Both the position numbers and the translations under genes were made by a program. From the NCBI RefSeq assembly GCF_000316575.1, contig NC_019682.1:5498501-5562500 (forward strand): DNA of 64,000 nucleotides, written 5' to 3'. The notes below the pieces were generated by a model, which was not told where the DNA came from, did no database searches, and worked only from the letters and a program-made list of their open reading frames with translations. Every line of letters begins with the position of its first letter. Position 1 is the stretch's first letter. The DNA is from Calothrix sp. PCC 7507 (lineage in GTDB: Bacteria; Cyanobacteriota; Cyanobacteriia; Cyanobacteriales; Nostocaceae). This document shows, piece after piece, positions 1 to 8,742 of the stretch.

Positions 1-360
1 TGGCTTACCTATTTTTGAGCTATATTCTTTTAAGACATTTTCAAGATTGTTTAAGCCCTGTGTAACATCACTAGTGTTAATCGGTGAAAAAACAGTTGAT
101 AAGTCTTGAATTTCTTTGGCTGTAGTAACACCTAGTATATTCTGTAAATCACCTAAAAGAGTGATTACACTAATGTATTTATTATTTGCTACTGTATTAG
201 CACTACTCAATGAAGCAAAGAAAATATTCAAATAGTCTATAGAGGCAGATGCATTTATATCTAATTTATTCAGTTCTGCTTCACTTGAACTAACAGCTTT
301 TTTGATATCTCCTAATTCCGCGTAATCTGTAAGGTTAAAATTTACATTTATATTATTCAT
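1..360 (-). CDS. Hypothetical protein, 3' part beyond the window
   Basis: An open frame on the minus strand starts at an ATG (360) and runs off the left edge, giving 120 residues with no stop. The protein begins MNNINVNFNLTDYAELGDIK and is rich in Asn, Ser, Leu and Ile with heptad-like spacing, so it is probably helical. It has no signal peptide or membrane segment in the visible part. No family is recognised and the ribosome site is weak. It is taken as real because the frame is long, uninterrupted and followed upstream by an AT-rich leader. Confidence 0.55.
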   Translation of the reverse strand, partial: MNNINVNFNLTDYAELGDIKKAVSSSEAELNKLDINASASIDYLNIFFASLSSANTVANNKYISVITLLGDLQNILGVTTAKEIQDLSTVFSPINTSDVTQGLNNLENVLKEYSSKIGKP

Positions 361-949
361 AATCAAACAAGTCAATAATTGTTTGTGCTTGCCATTGATG
401 ATTCAAGGCAAAAAAGTGATGCTAGTATTAATCGTTGGTGGGTTGTCACTAACGTATTTAATATTATTTACAGATTATTTTCATTGCTGTCTAGTACTTC
501 TGCTGATTAAATAAATTATTTAGCCAAAGCTTTATATAAATCACAGTGAGAATACAGGCAATATGAAGACGACATAAAATAAAAAACTCCATACCGCTTG
601 CGGTATGGAGTTTTTGGGAATGGGGAAAAAGTTACTTATAACGCCACTTGCTTCAAGAGAGAGAACCCGCCGATGGTAATTTCCTGGGTGTTTTTATGGC
701 AAACAGAATAAAAAGATTTGCCATTTCCCTCTATGTTGAGATAGAATTGCGCGATAAATTGTAGGAAGATTGAAAGTAGAGATTCGTCATTCATCACAGC
801 TTTTTAGAGGAGAAGATTTTGATATAGCGATTAAAGTTTAGATAAATGACGCCAAAATATATCTAAATACCTGAAAATAATATAAATTGTCCTCATTTAG
901 TAACCACAACCTGATTAAAAAATACCAGAATTGAGATAAAATTTTAAAT
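361..949. other. AT-rich intergenic stretch
   Basis: This stretch lies between the divergent left-edge gene and the small membrane protein at 950. Apart from the hairpin at 581-616 no coding or RNA feature is visible. Both neighbouring promoters should lie here, but no clear -35/-10 pair stands out. Confidence 0.5.
581..616. terminator. Bidirectional intrinsic-type hairpin
   Basis: A perfect inverted repeat, AAAAACTCCATACCGC then its complement, spans 582-615. It is flanked by A on one side and T on the other, so it looks like a rho-independent terminator read from either strand. No gene ends directly at it in the window, so its client is unclear. Confidence 0.6.
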
Positions 950-1321
950 ATGAATTATCTAACACATTTAGAGATCAAATATAAAAAAATCCTTCCTATT
1001 TTCATGCTCATTTGTAGTATGTTTATACTTTACGTATCATTTTTAGTCGGATTTTCAGTCAACACAATCACAAGTTTAATACTTTTGGTTGTAAGTGTTT
1101 TAATGTTGACACGCAATCTAGCTGTGATTACTCCAAATGAGATTCAAATGATGAATTTATTGGGAACTACAGTGAAAAGATATTCCTTCACTCCCGAACA
1201 AATTGTAATTACAAATAACGATGTTTATATTGATGGTAAAAAAATTCTTTCAACTTGGTGGGCAGATATCAATATTAAAGAAGTGAGAAAATTTTTATTA
1301 CAAACACAAGACGAACAATAA
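950..1321 (+). CDS. Small two-helix membrane protein, unknown function
   Basis: The product has 123 residues. Two adjacent hydrophobic segments at about residues 14-36 and 38-55 form a hairpin in the membrane. The C-terminal half (about 60-118) is polar and beta-rich, with alternating strands around VKRYSF, IVITNNDVYID and KKILSTWW, resembling the small PH-like domains that follow a membrane hairpin in other bacterial proteins. That comparison is inference. The gene stands alone, AT-rich, with no close partner. Confidence 0.6.
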   Translation: MNYLTHLEIKYKKILPIFMLICSMFILYVSFLVGFSVNTITSLILLVVSVLMLTRNLAVITPNEIQMMNLLGTTVKRYSFTPEQIVITNNDVYIDGKKILSTWWADINIKEVRKFLLQTQDEQ

Positions 1322-1435
1322 ACTTGGATTTTAGTATTTCCTCGAATTGACGCACCCACTGCTTTTAACGTGCTGCTGGCAAATCAAGACTGAGTCCCTC
1401 ATAGTAGTCTGTTCCATATAATTTCGATAAGTTCG

Positions 1436-1757
1436 TATAGCAATTCTCGGTTACGTGAGATACACCCGTAAGGGCACAGCAGTGCCCATTGGTGTCAACT
1501 TAACGCGAAACCCATATCCCGCCTCAGAATGAATTCTGAGTCTAATAACCCAAGTCATCTGAAGATGACTAAAAATTCTCAAAAATCCCCAGTTTACTTT
1601 AGTAAACTTTGGCTATTAGCCTTGGAATTCATTCCCAGGCGGGTAGGTAAGCCTTGCAATAAGCCATCTGTAGCTTAAGTTGACACCTATAGGCAGTGCC
1701 GTGCCCCTACCGCTTGCGATATAATTTAGTACCACATCTGAATGGGAACCACTATAG
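1436..1757. repeat. Interspersed repeat element, copy 1 (interrupted)
   Basis: The ends read TATAGCAATTCTCGGTTACG at the left and ATCTGAATGGGAACCACTATAG... at the right. The same two ends, in opposite orientation, bound a 209-bp segment at 31599-31807, including a shared GGGCA-GGCAGTGCC hairpin. Copy 1 is split by a second element at 1487-1692; without that insert it would be only about 108 bp, so copy 2 carries extra interior sequence. No protein is encoded. It is a dispersed non-coding repeat. Confidence 0.7.
1487..1692. mobile_element. Miniature inverted-repeat element nested in a repeat
   Basis: This 206-bp insert has terminal inverted repeats containing GGTGTCAACTTAA (left 1491-1503; inverted at the right end, about 1674-1687). 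It is flanked by an exact 8-bp direct repeat GCAGTGCC (1479-1486 and 1693-1700). Removing the insert and one direct repeat restores the hairpin seen in the second copy of the host repeat near 31760. The interior holds further inverted repeats (GAATGAATTC side against GAATTCATTC side) and can fold almost end to end. It encodes no transposase, so it would need one in trans. Confidence 0.8.
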
Positions 1758-1844
1758 TAAAGACTTCAGTGCTTAGAAGATTAGGACTAAAGTCCTTACT
1801 ACGAGCCTATTTTACCCTTCAGAAAGTGGATTCAGGCGATAATC

Positions 1845-2441
1845 CTAGATGCTGCTATAACGCTCCTCTGCCCAAGGTTCGCCACGGGTATGATAGCCAT
1901 TACGCTCCCAAAACCCAAGTTCTTCGCGTTCTAAAAACTCTAAACCATTAATCCACTTGGCACTTTTCCAAGCATACAGATGGGGAACAACTAACCGCAT
2001 TGGCCCACCGTGTTCTGCTGTTAACGGTTCACCAAAAGCTTTAAAAGCGAAGAAGTTTTCTTCTTTCACAAGGTCAGCGATCGCAATATTAGTGGTATAA
2101 CCCCCATAACAGTGTTCCATAACATGGGCTGCTTTGGGATCTAACTCAATCAGACTGAAGAAATCTGTCACCTTAATCCCCGTCCACTTGACATCGAGTT
2201 TAGACCAGCGCGTTACACAGTGGAAGTCCGCTGTAAATTCGTGCTGAGGTAACGCCATAAAATCTTTCCAGGTAAAGGCGACGGGTTTTACCAATCCCCA
2301 AACCCGAAATTCCCATTCTTCCGTGGTAATTTTAGGCGTTGCACCATAAGTTAATACCGGAAAACCCTTGGTTAAGTGTTGTCCTGGAGGAACCCGTTCG
2401 CTATCTTGCGCCTCTGGTTTCTGAAAAAATTTTCCTAGCAT
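1845..2441 (-). CDS. Sulfite oxidase-like molybdopterin oxidoreductase
   Basis: The 198-residue protein matches the Moco-binding domain of the sulfite oxidase/YedY superfamily. Visible marks are the opening VPPGQHLTKGFPVLTYG, the molybdenum-ligand motif FHCVTRWS with Cys75, and the KGxxL-like C-terminal stretch EHGGPMRLVVPHLYAWKSAKW. There is no signal peptide and no dimerisation or haem domain, so it is a short cytoplasmic stand-alone form. The substrate is unknown. The start at 2441 gives the standard N terminus; a GGAG-like site (AGGAG) precedes it. Confidence 0.85.
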   Translation of the reverse strand: MLGKFFQKPEAQDSERVPPGQHLTKGFPVLTYGATPKITTEEWEFRVWGLVKPVAFTWKDFMALPQHEFTADFHCVTRWSKLDVKWTGIKVTDFFSLIELDPKAAHVMEHCYGGYTTNIAIADLVKEENFFAFKAFGEPLTAEHGGPMRLVVPHLYAWKSAKWINGLEFLEREELGFWERNGYHTRGEPWAEERYSSI

Positions 2442-2512
2442 ACTCCTAGAAAAATAAGTTTTTTCAAGTTAGTTATCTCTTGTGAATTGCCCAATAATCA
2501 ATCGTTTTTATT

Positions 2513-2541
2513 TGTTGACAGTTAACTGTTAACTGTCAACA
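2513..2541. repeat. 29-bp palindrome of GTTAACTGT units
   Basis: TGTTGACAGTTAAC is followed at once by its inverted copy, giving a near-perfect palindrome. It lies downstream of rpmF and upstream of the oxidoreductase gene on the minus strand. No T tract follows, so a terminator role is uncertain. A related GTTAACTGTT run lies at about 56640. Confidence 0.5.
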
Positions 2542-2693
2542 TCATGAAATATGCAACTTTGATGTGGAACACCTTGTGAGAATCATCCATTACCGGATTC
2601 TGATTAACTGGATGAGCTTTTTTAGACCATTTAATAATCCATAAAGCGACGAAAAAGCGCTGATTGAGTAGCGCTGTTCGTGCTTATACTGAA

Positions 2694-2873
2694 TTATGAT
2701 TCTTCGTCTGCGTCCTCGTCTTCAGCAGTTGGATAGACAAATGTAGAACGTCCAGTCAAAATCGATTTACCGAGAGAGAGTGCTTTTTGAGCTTCAACAA
2801 CAGCCTTATGCCTCCAAGTAGCGCGGCGTTTGTCTCTTTTGGATTTGGATGTTTTCTTCTTAGGAACAGCCAT
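2694..2873 (-). CDS. rpmF: 50S ribosomal protein L32
   Basis: The 59-residue protein begins [20 protein letters not shown], the conserved L32 N terminus, followed by a basic helix and an acidic tail DEDADEES. It is part of the large ribosomal subunit. The start is placed at the ATG at 2873, because the nine extra residues possible upstream are not conserved in the family. The zinc-binding Cys pairs found in some bacterial L32 proteins are absent, as expected for the cysteine-free form. Confidence 0.93.
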   Translation of the reverse strand: MAVPKKKTSKSKRDKRRATWRHKAVVEAQKALSLGKSILTGRSTFVYPTAEDEDADEES

Positions 2874-2991
2874 GATAGCGGATATCGCAATTCTTGACAA
2901 CCTTACTATTCTAAGCCATCAATTGGCTAAAGAAGTCTCTAGTGTGAAGGATAAAGGATGAAATAATTAGCTTAACCTTCACATAGACAAA

Positions 2992-3471
2992 CTACTTGGT
3001 TGTAGCTGTTTGTCCGGGAGTCAGGTTTTGCTCAAAAAACAGCAGCGATCGCGCAGTTTTAAAGTAAGTTGCCCAACGCTGCGGATCGGGGCGAGTGCGC
3101 CATTGTGGACGACTCACATCTAAAGCCAGAACTGGGGCGATCGCTCCATAACTTTGTACGGAGACAATAATTGACACATCTGTCACCAAAATATCTTGAT
3201 CGAAACTCCTTTGAGCGGATGCTCTCGCCACCGCTTCTGCCCTCCGCAGAATAGTTTCATAGTTTTCATCCGGTAGACGATCAATGGCTAGATCAACTCT
3301 AGCTGTGTAAGCTTGCACAATCTGGGGGGCGATCGCTTCCCTCAAAAACCACACAGGAAGCGTAGATAAAAGCAAAACTAATAACGGAACTATCCGGATT
3401 TTTCTGGCAATTTGGCTAATAAATGAAGAGGTAATGATCGATGATGGTTGACAAGCAACACTCTTGCTCAT
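2992..3471 (-). CDS. Conserved-looking membrane-anchored protein, unknown
   Basis: The 159-residue protein has one hydrophobic segment at about 27-45 (VPLLVLLLSTLPVWFL) preceded by Arg/Lys, so it is either an uncleaved anchor or a signal peptide. The rest, about 50-150, is a mixed alpha/beta domain facing the periplasm or lumen, with a regular LRRAEAVARASAQRSF helix. No catalytic motif is seen. It stands alone, divergent from the caspase-like gene at 3666, which shares the 194-bp promoter gap. Confidence 0.6.
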   Translation of the reverse strand: MSKSVACQPSSIITSSFISQIARKIRIVPLLVLLLSTLPVWFLREAIAPQIVQAYTARVDLAIDRLPDENYETILRRAEAVARASAQRSFDQDILVTDVSIIVSVQSYGAIAPVLALDVSRPQWRTRPDPQRWATYFKTARSLLFFEQNLTPGQTATTK

Positions 3472-3665
3472 GACTTTGTAACTCCTTAACTAATGATCTG
3501 TAATTTAAATTGAGTGAAAGTATTTTCCGGCAAAATAATGTAATAAATACTACATTGTATCTTGGGTTCGATGAGAATCTCCTAGACTATAAGACATAGG
3601 TTAGCCTTGTTTTTTCAGCAAAGCCAACCAAAATTTTACGCAAACAACAACCGACAAAGAGCGGG

Positions 3666-5645
3666 ATGGCAAATTACTGGGCGATTGTTATTGGCATCAA
3701 TCAATATGATTTATTTCAACCTTTACGTTGCGCCCAAGCTGATGCTGAGGCGCTAAAGGCATTTTTAGTAGAAGAAGCCGGTTTTAAACCGCAAAACTGC
3801 CTGCTAATGACGGATACTTCGCCGCCAATTAGAGATAAATCCACTTATCCCACAAAGGAGAATATTCTCCTTTTATTAGAGGACTTCGCAGCCTCATCTT
3901 GGCAACCGCAAGACCACGTGTGGTTATTCTTCAGCGGTTACGGGATTAACTACAAAGGAAATGATTATTTAATGCCAGTGGAAGGAAACCCTGACCTTGT
4001 GCAGGAGACTGGTATAGAAGTGCGATCGCTCATGCAAAGTCTCCAACTGGCTGACTTGTATGTGTTGCTGATGCTGGATATCAACCGCGCTTTTGGCACT
4101 CAAGCAGATGCTCCGGTTGGACAAGAAACCATAGAACTCGCGCAAGAACTACAACTCGCCACAATTCTTTCTTGCCAACCAGAGCAATTTTCCCACGAAA
4201 GTAGCGAACTAGGTCATGGATTCTTCACAGCAGCGTTGTTAGCAGCTTTAAATTCTGGTCATGGCAGTAGTTTGACAGATTTAGCCAATTATCTCAGCAC
4301 TCTCACGCCGCAATTATGCCAACACCATTGGCGACCCACACAAAATCCTGTCACCGTTATCCCATCACAACAGCAACCAATTTTGCCATATTTGGAAAAA
4401 CAGGGAAGCGATCGCACACCAGCCAAAAGCGAAGCAGCTCCCGTGATTTTTCCCGAAGAATCTTTTGCTGTCGCCCTAGCAGCCCCCACCCTCGAAGAGA
4501 ATTCCGCCAAATCTACGCCTAAGTTGACAAAAACAGGCGTTTGGCCAGAATCCCAAGGGGTGGAAACCACTGTCAACCCCAGAGCCGAGCATTTAAAGCT
4601 GCCAACATCTACAGCATGGATTGAGAATCTCAAGTCGGAACTGGTTTCCCAACCACGTTCTGCCCCAAGTCGGAGCGTCAAACAGCAACCCCAAATGCTC
4701 CCTTCTTCCCAAGAGACATCTGGGGGAGGCAGGTATATTCCCAATACTTCCCAAACTAATTTTGAGCGATCGCCCAAAAATCAGGCAAACGCCTCATTTT
4801 GGCAACAGCTTTTATGGTGGGGCGGCGGCTGCATACTGATAGTCAGTTTAGTAGCAATAGTTTTTCTGCGTAATCAAACCAGATTTAAAAGTCAGGAAAT
4901 CTTAAGAACACCGCCGAATGCTGGCACTGGTGACACAAGAGTCATCAACACTTCACCAAATACTAGCGCTCCCAATGCCGCCGCACCAACTCCAGTCAAA
5001 AATCCCCCCATCTCGGAATTTGCTCCTAGTTCCCAATCAAAAAAGCGGAACCAAGCGGTGTTAGATCTGGCGAAAATGTCACTGCGACAAACTCAGGCTA
5101 GCGATTTGAATTTAGCGATCGCTACAGCTAAAAAAATTAAACCAGGCGAACCCCTATATGAACAAGCTCAAGAAAATATTCAAATTTGGAGCCGGATGAT
5201 TTTAGACTTAGCAGAGGGACGCGCTCAACAAAGACAGTATGCAAATGCAGTTGCAGCCGCTCAATTAATCACTAAAGAAGCAGATGTTTATCCCAAAGCT
5301 CAAGCTTCAATTAATCAATGGCGACTGGAAGCCAAACAGTATGTCAGCAACAGAACCCTTTTAGATGCCGCTAATGGCTTAATTAAACCCGGACAAGCCT
5401 CTACCTACAATCGGGCGATCGAAGTTGCCAAAAAAGTCCCACCAGGACAACCAGGCTTTGATATGGCGCAAAAATCAATCAATAAATGGAGTGAAAGAAT
5501 TTTAGATATCGCCAAAACCCGCGCCTCCCAAGGAGATTTGAACGCCGCCATTGAAACCGCTGCCTTAATCCCAGAATCTACAGCCGCCTATGAAGATACT
5601 CAAGAAGCAATCCAAAAATGGCAAGTGAGGCGAATTAAAAAGTAG
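3666..5645 (+). CDS. Caspase-fold protein lacking the catalytic dyad
   Basis: Residues 1-220 form a p20-like caspase domain (C14 family; cyanobacterial orthocaspase/metacaspase type), opening with ANYWAIVIGINQYD. The catalytic His position reads FFSGYG (Tyr92) instead of FFSGHG, and the catalytic Cys position reads LMLDINRAFG (Asn140). Both residues are therefore replaced and the domain should be proteolytically dead. A Pro/Ser-rich linker follows, then a membrane segment at about 384-403 and a C-terminal array of four helical repeats of about 45 residues, each with an LA..A....AI..A..I pattern ending in xxW. The likely role is a scaffold or decoy at the membrane. Confidence 0.8.
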   Translation: MANYWAIVIGINQYDLFQPLRCAQADAEALKAFLVEEAGFKPQNCLLMTDTSPPIRDKSTYPTKENILLLLEDFAASSWQPQDHVWLFFSGYGINYKGNDYLMPVEGNPDLVQETGIEVRSLMQSLQLADLYVLLMLDINRAFGTQADAPVGQETIELAQELQLATILSCQPEQFSHESSELGHGFFTAALLAALNSGHGSSLTDLANYLSTLTPQLCQHHWRPTQNPVTVIPSQQQPILPYLEKQGSDRTPAKSEAAPVIFPEESFAVALAAPTLEENSAKSTPKLTKTGVWPESQGVETTVNPRAEHLKLPTSTAWIENLKSELVSQPRSAPSRSVKQQPQMLPSSQETSGGGRYIPNTSQTNFERSPKNQANASFWQQLLWWGGGCILIVSLVAIVFLRNQTRFKSQEILRTPPNAGTGDTRVINTSPNTSAPNAAAPTPVKNPPISEFAPSSQSKKRNQAVLDLAKMSLRQTQASDLNLAIATAKKIKPGEPLYEQAQENIQIWSRMILDLAEGRAQQRQYANAVAAAQLITKEADVYPKAQASINQWRLEAKQYVSNRTLLDAANGLIKPGQASTYNRAIEVAKKVPPGQPGFDMAQKSINKWSERILDIAKTRASQGDLNAAIETAALIPESTAAYEDTQEAIQKWQVRRIKK

Positions 5646-5705
5646 GGACTGGGGACTGGGGAGGATGGGGAAGATAATAACCTTGACTCTTGACTCTTGA
5701 CAAAT

Positions 5706-5752
5706 TAAAAAATCCAGTGTCAGTAGCAGGCTGCTTTGACACTGGACTTTTG
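5706..5752. terminator. Terminator shared by convergent genes
   Basis: CCAGTGTCA (5714-5722) pairs perfectly with TGACACTGG (5737-5745), with an inner AGCAG/CTGCT pair. On the minus strand the hairpin is followed by ATTTTTTAATTTG, on the plus strand by ACTTTTGACT. It sits between the caspase-like gene and the convergent Mo-nitrogenase-family gene, so it probably terminates both. Confidence 0.75.
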
Positions 5753-5767
5753 ACTCAGAACTCTGTA

Positions 5768-6145
5768 TTAACAGTACTGAGAAATATCCTCTCCACATTC
5801 ATCAGCTAAATAGCACATAGCTCGAAAACGTAAGCTAACTACTTCTTCATACAAGGGGTTGAGTTTGCACATTGGCGGAATGTGAAACAGGGTTTTGCCG
5901 AATAGTTTGACATCACGCTCAAAGGGACACTGAGAAGGGATCAGTTGGCACAGGCGGTGGGCTAGTTGGCGATCGCGTACTTGAATATTGTCTACCTGTC
6001 GTCGCAGGGGTAAAAGAACATCACAAAAAACTTTGGGAGTTGGCTCTTGCAGCTGGGTTACAGGGGTGTTGCTAGCTTCTGTGTGGCTTATTGACACCCA
6101 GCTTGCAAGAAAAATTCTTTTTGTGGTATTATCAAATACCTTCAT
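5768..6145 (-). CDS. Mo-dependent nitrogenase C-terminal family protein
   Basis: The 125-residue protein carries the compact cyanobacterial domain annotated as Mo-dependent nitrogenase C-terminus (Pfam Mo-nitro_C): LAHRLCQLIPSQCPFERDVK, then LFGKTLFHIPPMCKLNPLYE and RFRAMCYLADECGEDI. Six Cys residues lie in this core. The name reflects an old similarity; a role in nitrogen fixation is not shown, and no nif gene is nearby. The N-terminal 40 residues look less conserved. Transcription probably ends at the hairpin at 5706-5752. Confidence 0.8.
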   Translation of the reverse strand: MKVFDNTTKRIFLASWVSISHTEASNTPVTQLQEPTPKVFCDVLLPLRRQVDNIQVRDRQLAHRLCQLIPSQCPFERDVKLFGKTLFHIPPMCKLNPLYEEVVSLRFRAMCYLADECGEDISQYC

Positions 6146-6525
6146 GATTAGTCCTCTATTTTATTGAGGGTATTCACCTTTCCGATGAACATATACAAAG
6201 TGGGAACATCTTTTCCCGGAAAAATCATGTCCTGACTGCGATCCGATTGGAATATTATCCGTAATCACTGAAATCAGAACCTTTTTATTACTACGTCAAG
6301 TTAAACGCAATTTTCCCGGAAGCGGAAGTGTAATAATCCGATCTTGTTCATAACTTGACACATATTAAATTTTAGTGAAGACATCTATCTTTTGACAGGT
6401 TTTTTGGTAACATTTACAAAACTTTATATAAGCAAGTTCTACACTTACTCTTACTGAGTATAAATAACTATAATAAAAAATCTTTTGCCAGTGGTTAAAC
6501 TGCTCTCAGTAGCTTTGTAAACAAA
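6146..6525. other. Intergenic promoter region with paired motifs
   Basis: This gap separates the divergent Mo-nitro_C-family gene and the transporter gene. The 10-mer TTTTCCCGGA occurs twice in the same orientation, at 6211-6220 (there part of the palindrome TTTTCCCGGAAAA) and 6311-6320, exactly 100 bp apart. No gene or RNA is seen. Confidence 0.45.
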
Positions 6526-7722
6526 GTGATATTCCGCCAATTTGCCATCTATGGCGTGCTAGGGCTAACTTATCTAGGTTTGGCCTTGGGCTATATTCCT
6601 GGTTTACGCATGAACCGCACCACTATTGCCCTAGTGGGGTCTGGCTTTTTAATTGCTCTGGGTGCTTTAAATTTACAGGAAGCATGGCAAGCGATCGATG
6701 CCAATACCATCATATTTCTTTTGAGCATGATGGTAGTTAACGCTAATCTAGCCTATGCCGGGTTTTTTCGACAGGCGATATCGGTGCTGTTGAGTTTAAC
6801 TCGCAGTCCTCTAGGCTTGTTAATTGCCTTAACATTTGCTAGTGGCGTACTCTCAGCTTTATTTCTCAACGACACCATCGCGCTGATTTTTACACCACTG
6901 ACTTTGAGCCTGACTCAAGCTTTAGGCTTAAATCCCATACCTTATCTACTAGCAGTTGCAGGTGCAACTAATATAGGTTCTGTTGCCACATTAAGCGGTA
7001 ATCCCCAAAATATTCTGATTGGCTCCTTTTCCGGTATCAGTTATCTAGATTTTTTACGCGCCTTAACTCCAGTTGCCATCATCGGCTTAGTAATTCAGAT
7101 AGGATTACTTTGGCTACTTTACCCTGATGTGCGCTCAACCAAAGCTAGCCAGATATTACCTAATAGCAAGCAACGCATTTTCAAACCGTTATTTAATAAA
7201 ACCCTAGTCATCACCATCGGGTTACTCATTGCCTTTGCTATCGGCTTGCCTCTAGCAGAGTCTACCTTAGTAGCTGCCAGTTTGTTGCTCATTACTCGCC
7301 GGGTAAAACCACAGCGCATTTTGAACAAGGTAGATTGGAATCTACTGGTAATGTTTTCAGGACTATTTATCCTCACAAGAGTCACACAAAAGTTAAATTT
7401 AATACAGCCATTTACCCATTTTGTCAATTCTGCTGCGAGTTTATTTGGTGTAACTGTAGTTCTATCTAACCTAATTTCTAATGTTCCGGCTGTATTGCTA
7501 CTGCAACCACTAATTTCTCAGAGTGATACCCAATCTTGGCTCTTACTAGCAGCAGGCTCAACTCTTGCAGGTAATCTGACTTTATTTGGTTCAGTCGCTA
7601 ACTTGATAGTTTTAGAAGCCGCTAATGATTTAGGCTACAAACTCACTTTCTGGGAGCATCTCCGCTTTGGAGTGCCATTGACACTATGTACTCTACTTCT
7701 AGTTTACCTCTGGGTTCACTGA
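6526..7722 (+). CDS. ArsB/NhaD-type anion transporter
   Basis: The 398-residue, highly hydrophobic protein has about eleven membrane segments and the layout of the ion transporter superfamily (ArsB/NhaD/citrate/SLC13). Marks are the re-entrant region VLSALFLNDTIALIFTPLTL and its second-half counterpart VVLSNLISNVPAVLLLQPLI, with the N-D/N-P signatures, plus GATNIGSVATLSGNPQN. The substrate could be arsenite, phosphate, sulfate or dicarboxylate; the sequence does not decide. The start is GTG at 6526, giving a complete first helix; an ATG at codon 29 would cut it. Confidence 0.8.
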   Translation: MIFRQFAIYGVLGLTYLGLALGYIPGLRMNRTTIALVGSGFLIALGALNLQEAWQAIDANTIIFLLSMMVVNANLAYAGFFRQAISVLLSLTRSPLGLLIALTFASGVLSALFLNDTIALIFTPLTLSLTQALGLNPIPYLLAVAGATNIGSVATLSGNPQNILIGSFSGISYLDFLRALTPVAIIGLVIQIGLLWLLYPDVRSTKASQILPNSKQRIFKPLFNKTLVITIGLLIAFAIGLPLAESTLVAASLLLITRRVKPQRILNKVDWNLLVMFSGLFILTRVTQKLNLIQPFTHFVNSAASLFGVTVVLSNLISNVPAVLLLQPLISQSDTQSWLLLAAGSTLAGNLTLFGSVANLIVLEAANDLGYKLTFWEHLRFGVPLTLCTLLLVYLWVH

Positions 7723-7811
7723 ATGTTGTGAGGCAGGAGTTTCCAAGCTGAGAAGTTGTGATTTTACCTCTGAGGATAATTTTTGGGGAAATTGACTTTG
7801 AGAAATTGAGA

Positions 7812-8732
7812 TTAATTGAGTTTGTTGGCTGGTTTTAGTTGTGCAGGTTGGCTCAGACTACGGAAGTAAAGGCTACCGACGATCGCCCAAAACATGAGAT
7901 ATCCTACAGCCTGTACTAAATAGAGCTTTTGGGTATAGCCAAAGATAGTTTTCAGCAAAATCCCCGGAAACTGTCGGTCAGGTAAACTAGTTGAAAGATC
8001 CCAAATTTGGGGACCTAAAATACAGGAAGTCTTTTCTACTCCACAAATAATAGTAGATGAGGAGATGTGGCTAAAAGCGATCGCCGCCGCGTCAAGATGG
8101 CGGAACATGGAAATTACCAATCCAGAGACAATCAGCAGCAGGAACACACCCATCACCTGGAAAAATTGGCTCAAATTGATGCGGATGCTCCATTTAAATA
8201 GCAGCATACCAATTACAACCGCTACGCCTAGTCCTCCTATCGCTCCGAGTACTGGTGTCCAGCCTTCTTGAAACTTAGCGACGATAAACAAAGCCGTCTC
8301 CAAGCCTTCCCGAAATACAGCAATAAAGATTAAGCTAAAAATTCCCCAAGCGGCGCGATTATCTTCACCCAAAGCACTTTTTACTGAGTCGGTGATTTCC
8401 GCTTTGAGAAATCGTGCTTGTCGCGTCATCCAAATCAGCATCCAACTGAGCATAGCGATCGCGATTACGCCTAATCCCACCTCAAACAATTGCTTGAAGA
8501 CAGGCGCATACAACAAATCAGATGTCTGTAATCCTTGGATTCCTAGATTTAGTAGTAAACCAACAACAAAACTAGCTAAAGTAGCGCTGAGAACACCTAA
8601 ATATACCCAGCGATGCAATTTTTTTTGTTCCGCTTGTTGTAGACAAGCAAAAACAATACCGACAACTAAAGCAGCTTCTACACCTTCTCGTAAAGTAATA
8701 AAGAAGGTTGGTAATGCAGTACTCCAATTCAT
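7812..8732 (-). CDS. FTR1-family high-affinity iron permease
   Basis: The 306-residue integral membrane protein has the two FTR1 iron motifs REGVEAALVV (residues 15-24) and FREGLETALF (about 140-149), each REGxE, inside membrane helices. About seven helices are visible. It fits the iron permease of the Ftr1/EfeU type that moves Fe(III) or oxidised Fe(II) across the plasma membrane. No multicopper oxidase or EfeO-like gene is present, but a His-rich exported protein lies 10 bp upstream in the same direction, so the two are probably one operon. Confidence 0.88.
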   Translation of the reverse strand: MNWSTALPTFFITLREGVEAALVVGIVFACLQQAEQKKLHRWVYLGVLSATLASFVVGLLLNLGIQGLQTSDLLYAPVFKQLFEVGLGVIAIAMLSWMLIWMTRQARFLKAEITDSVKSALGEDNRAAWGIFSLIFIAVFREGLETALFIVAKFQEGWTPVLGAIGGLGVAVVIGMLLFKWSIRINLSQFFQVMGVFLLLIVSGLVISMFRHLDAAAIAFSHISSSTIICGVEKTSCILGPQIWDLSTSLPDRQFPGILLKTIFGYTQKLYLVQAVGYLMFWAIVGSLYFRSLSQPAQLKPANKLN

Positions 8733-8742
8733 GGGATGTTAA

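Noticed and set aside
4289..4777. 162-residue antisense frame within the caspase-like gene
   Set aside because: It lies opposite the low-complexity linker of a well supported gene, where stop codons are rare by composition.
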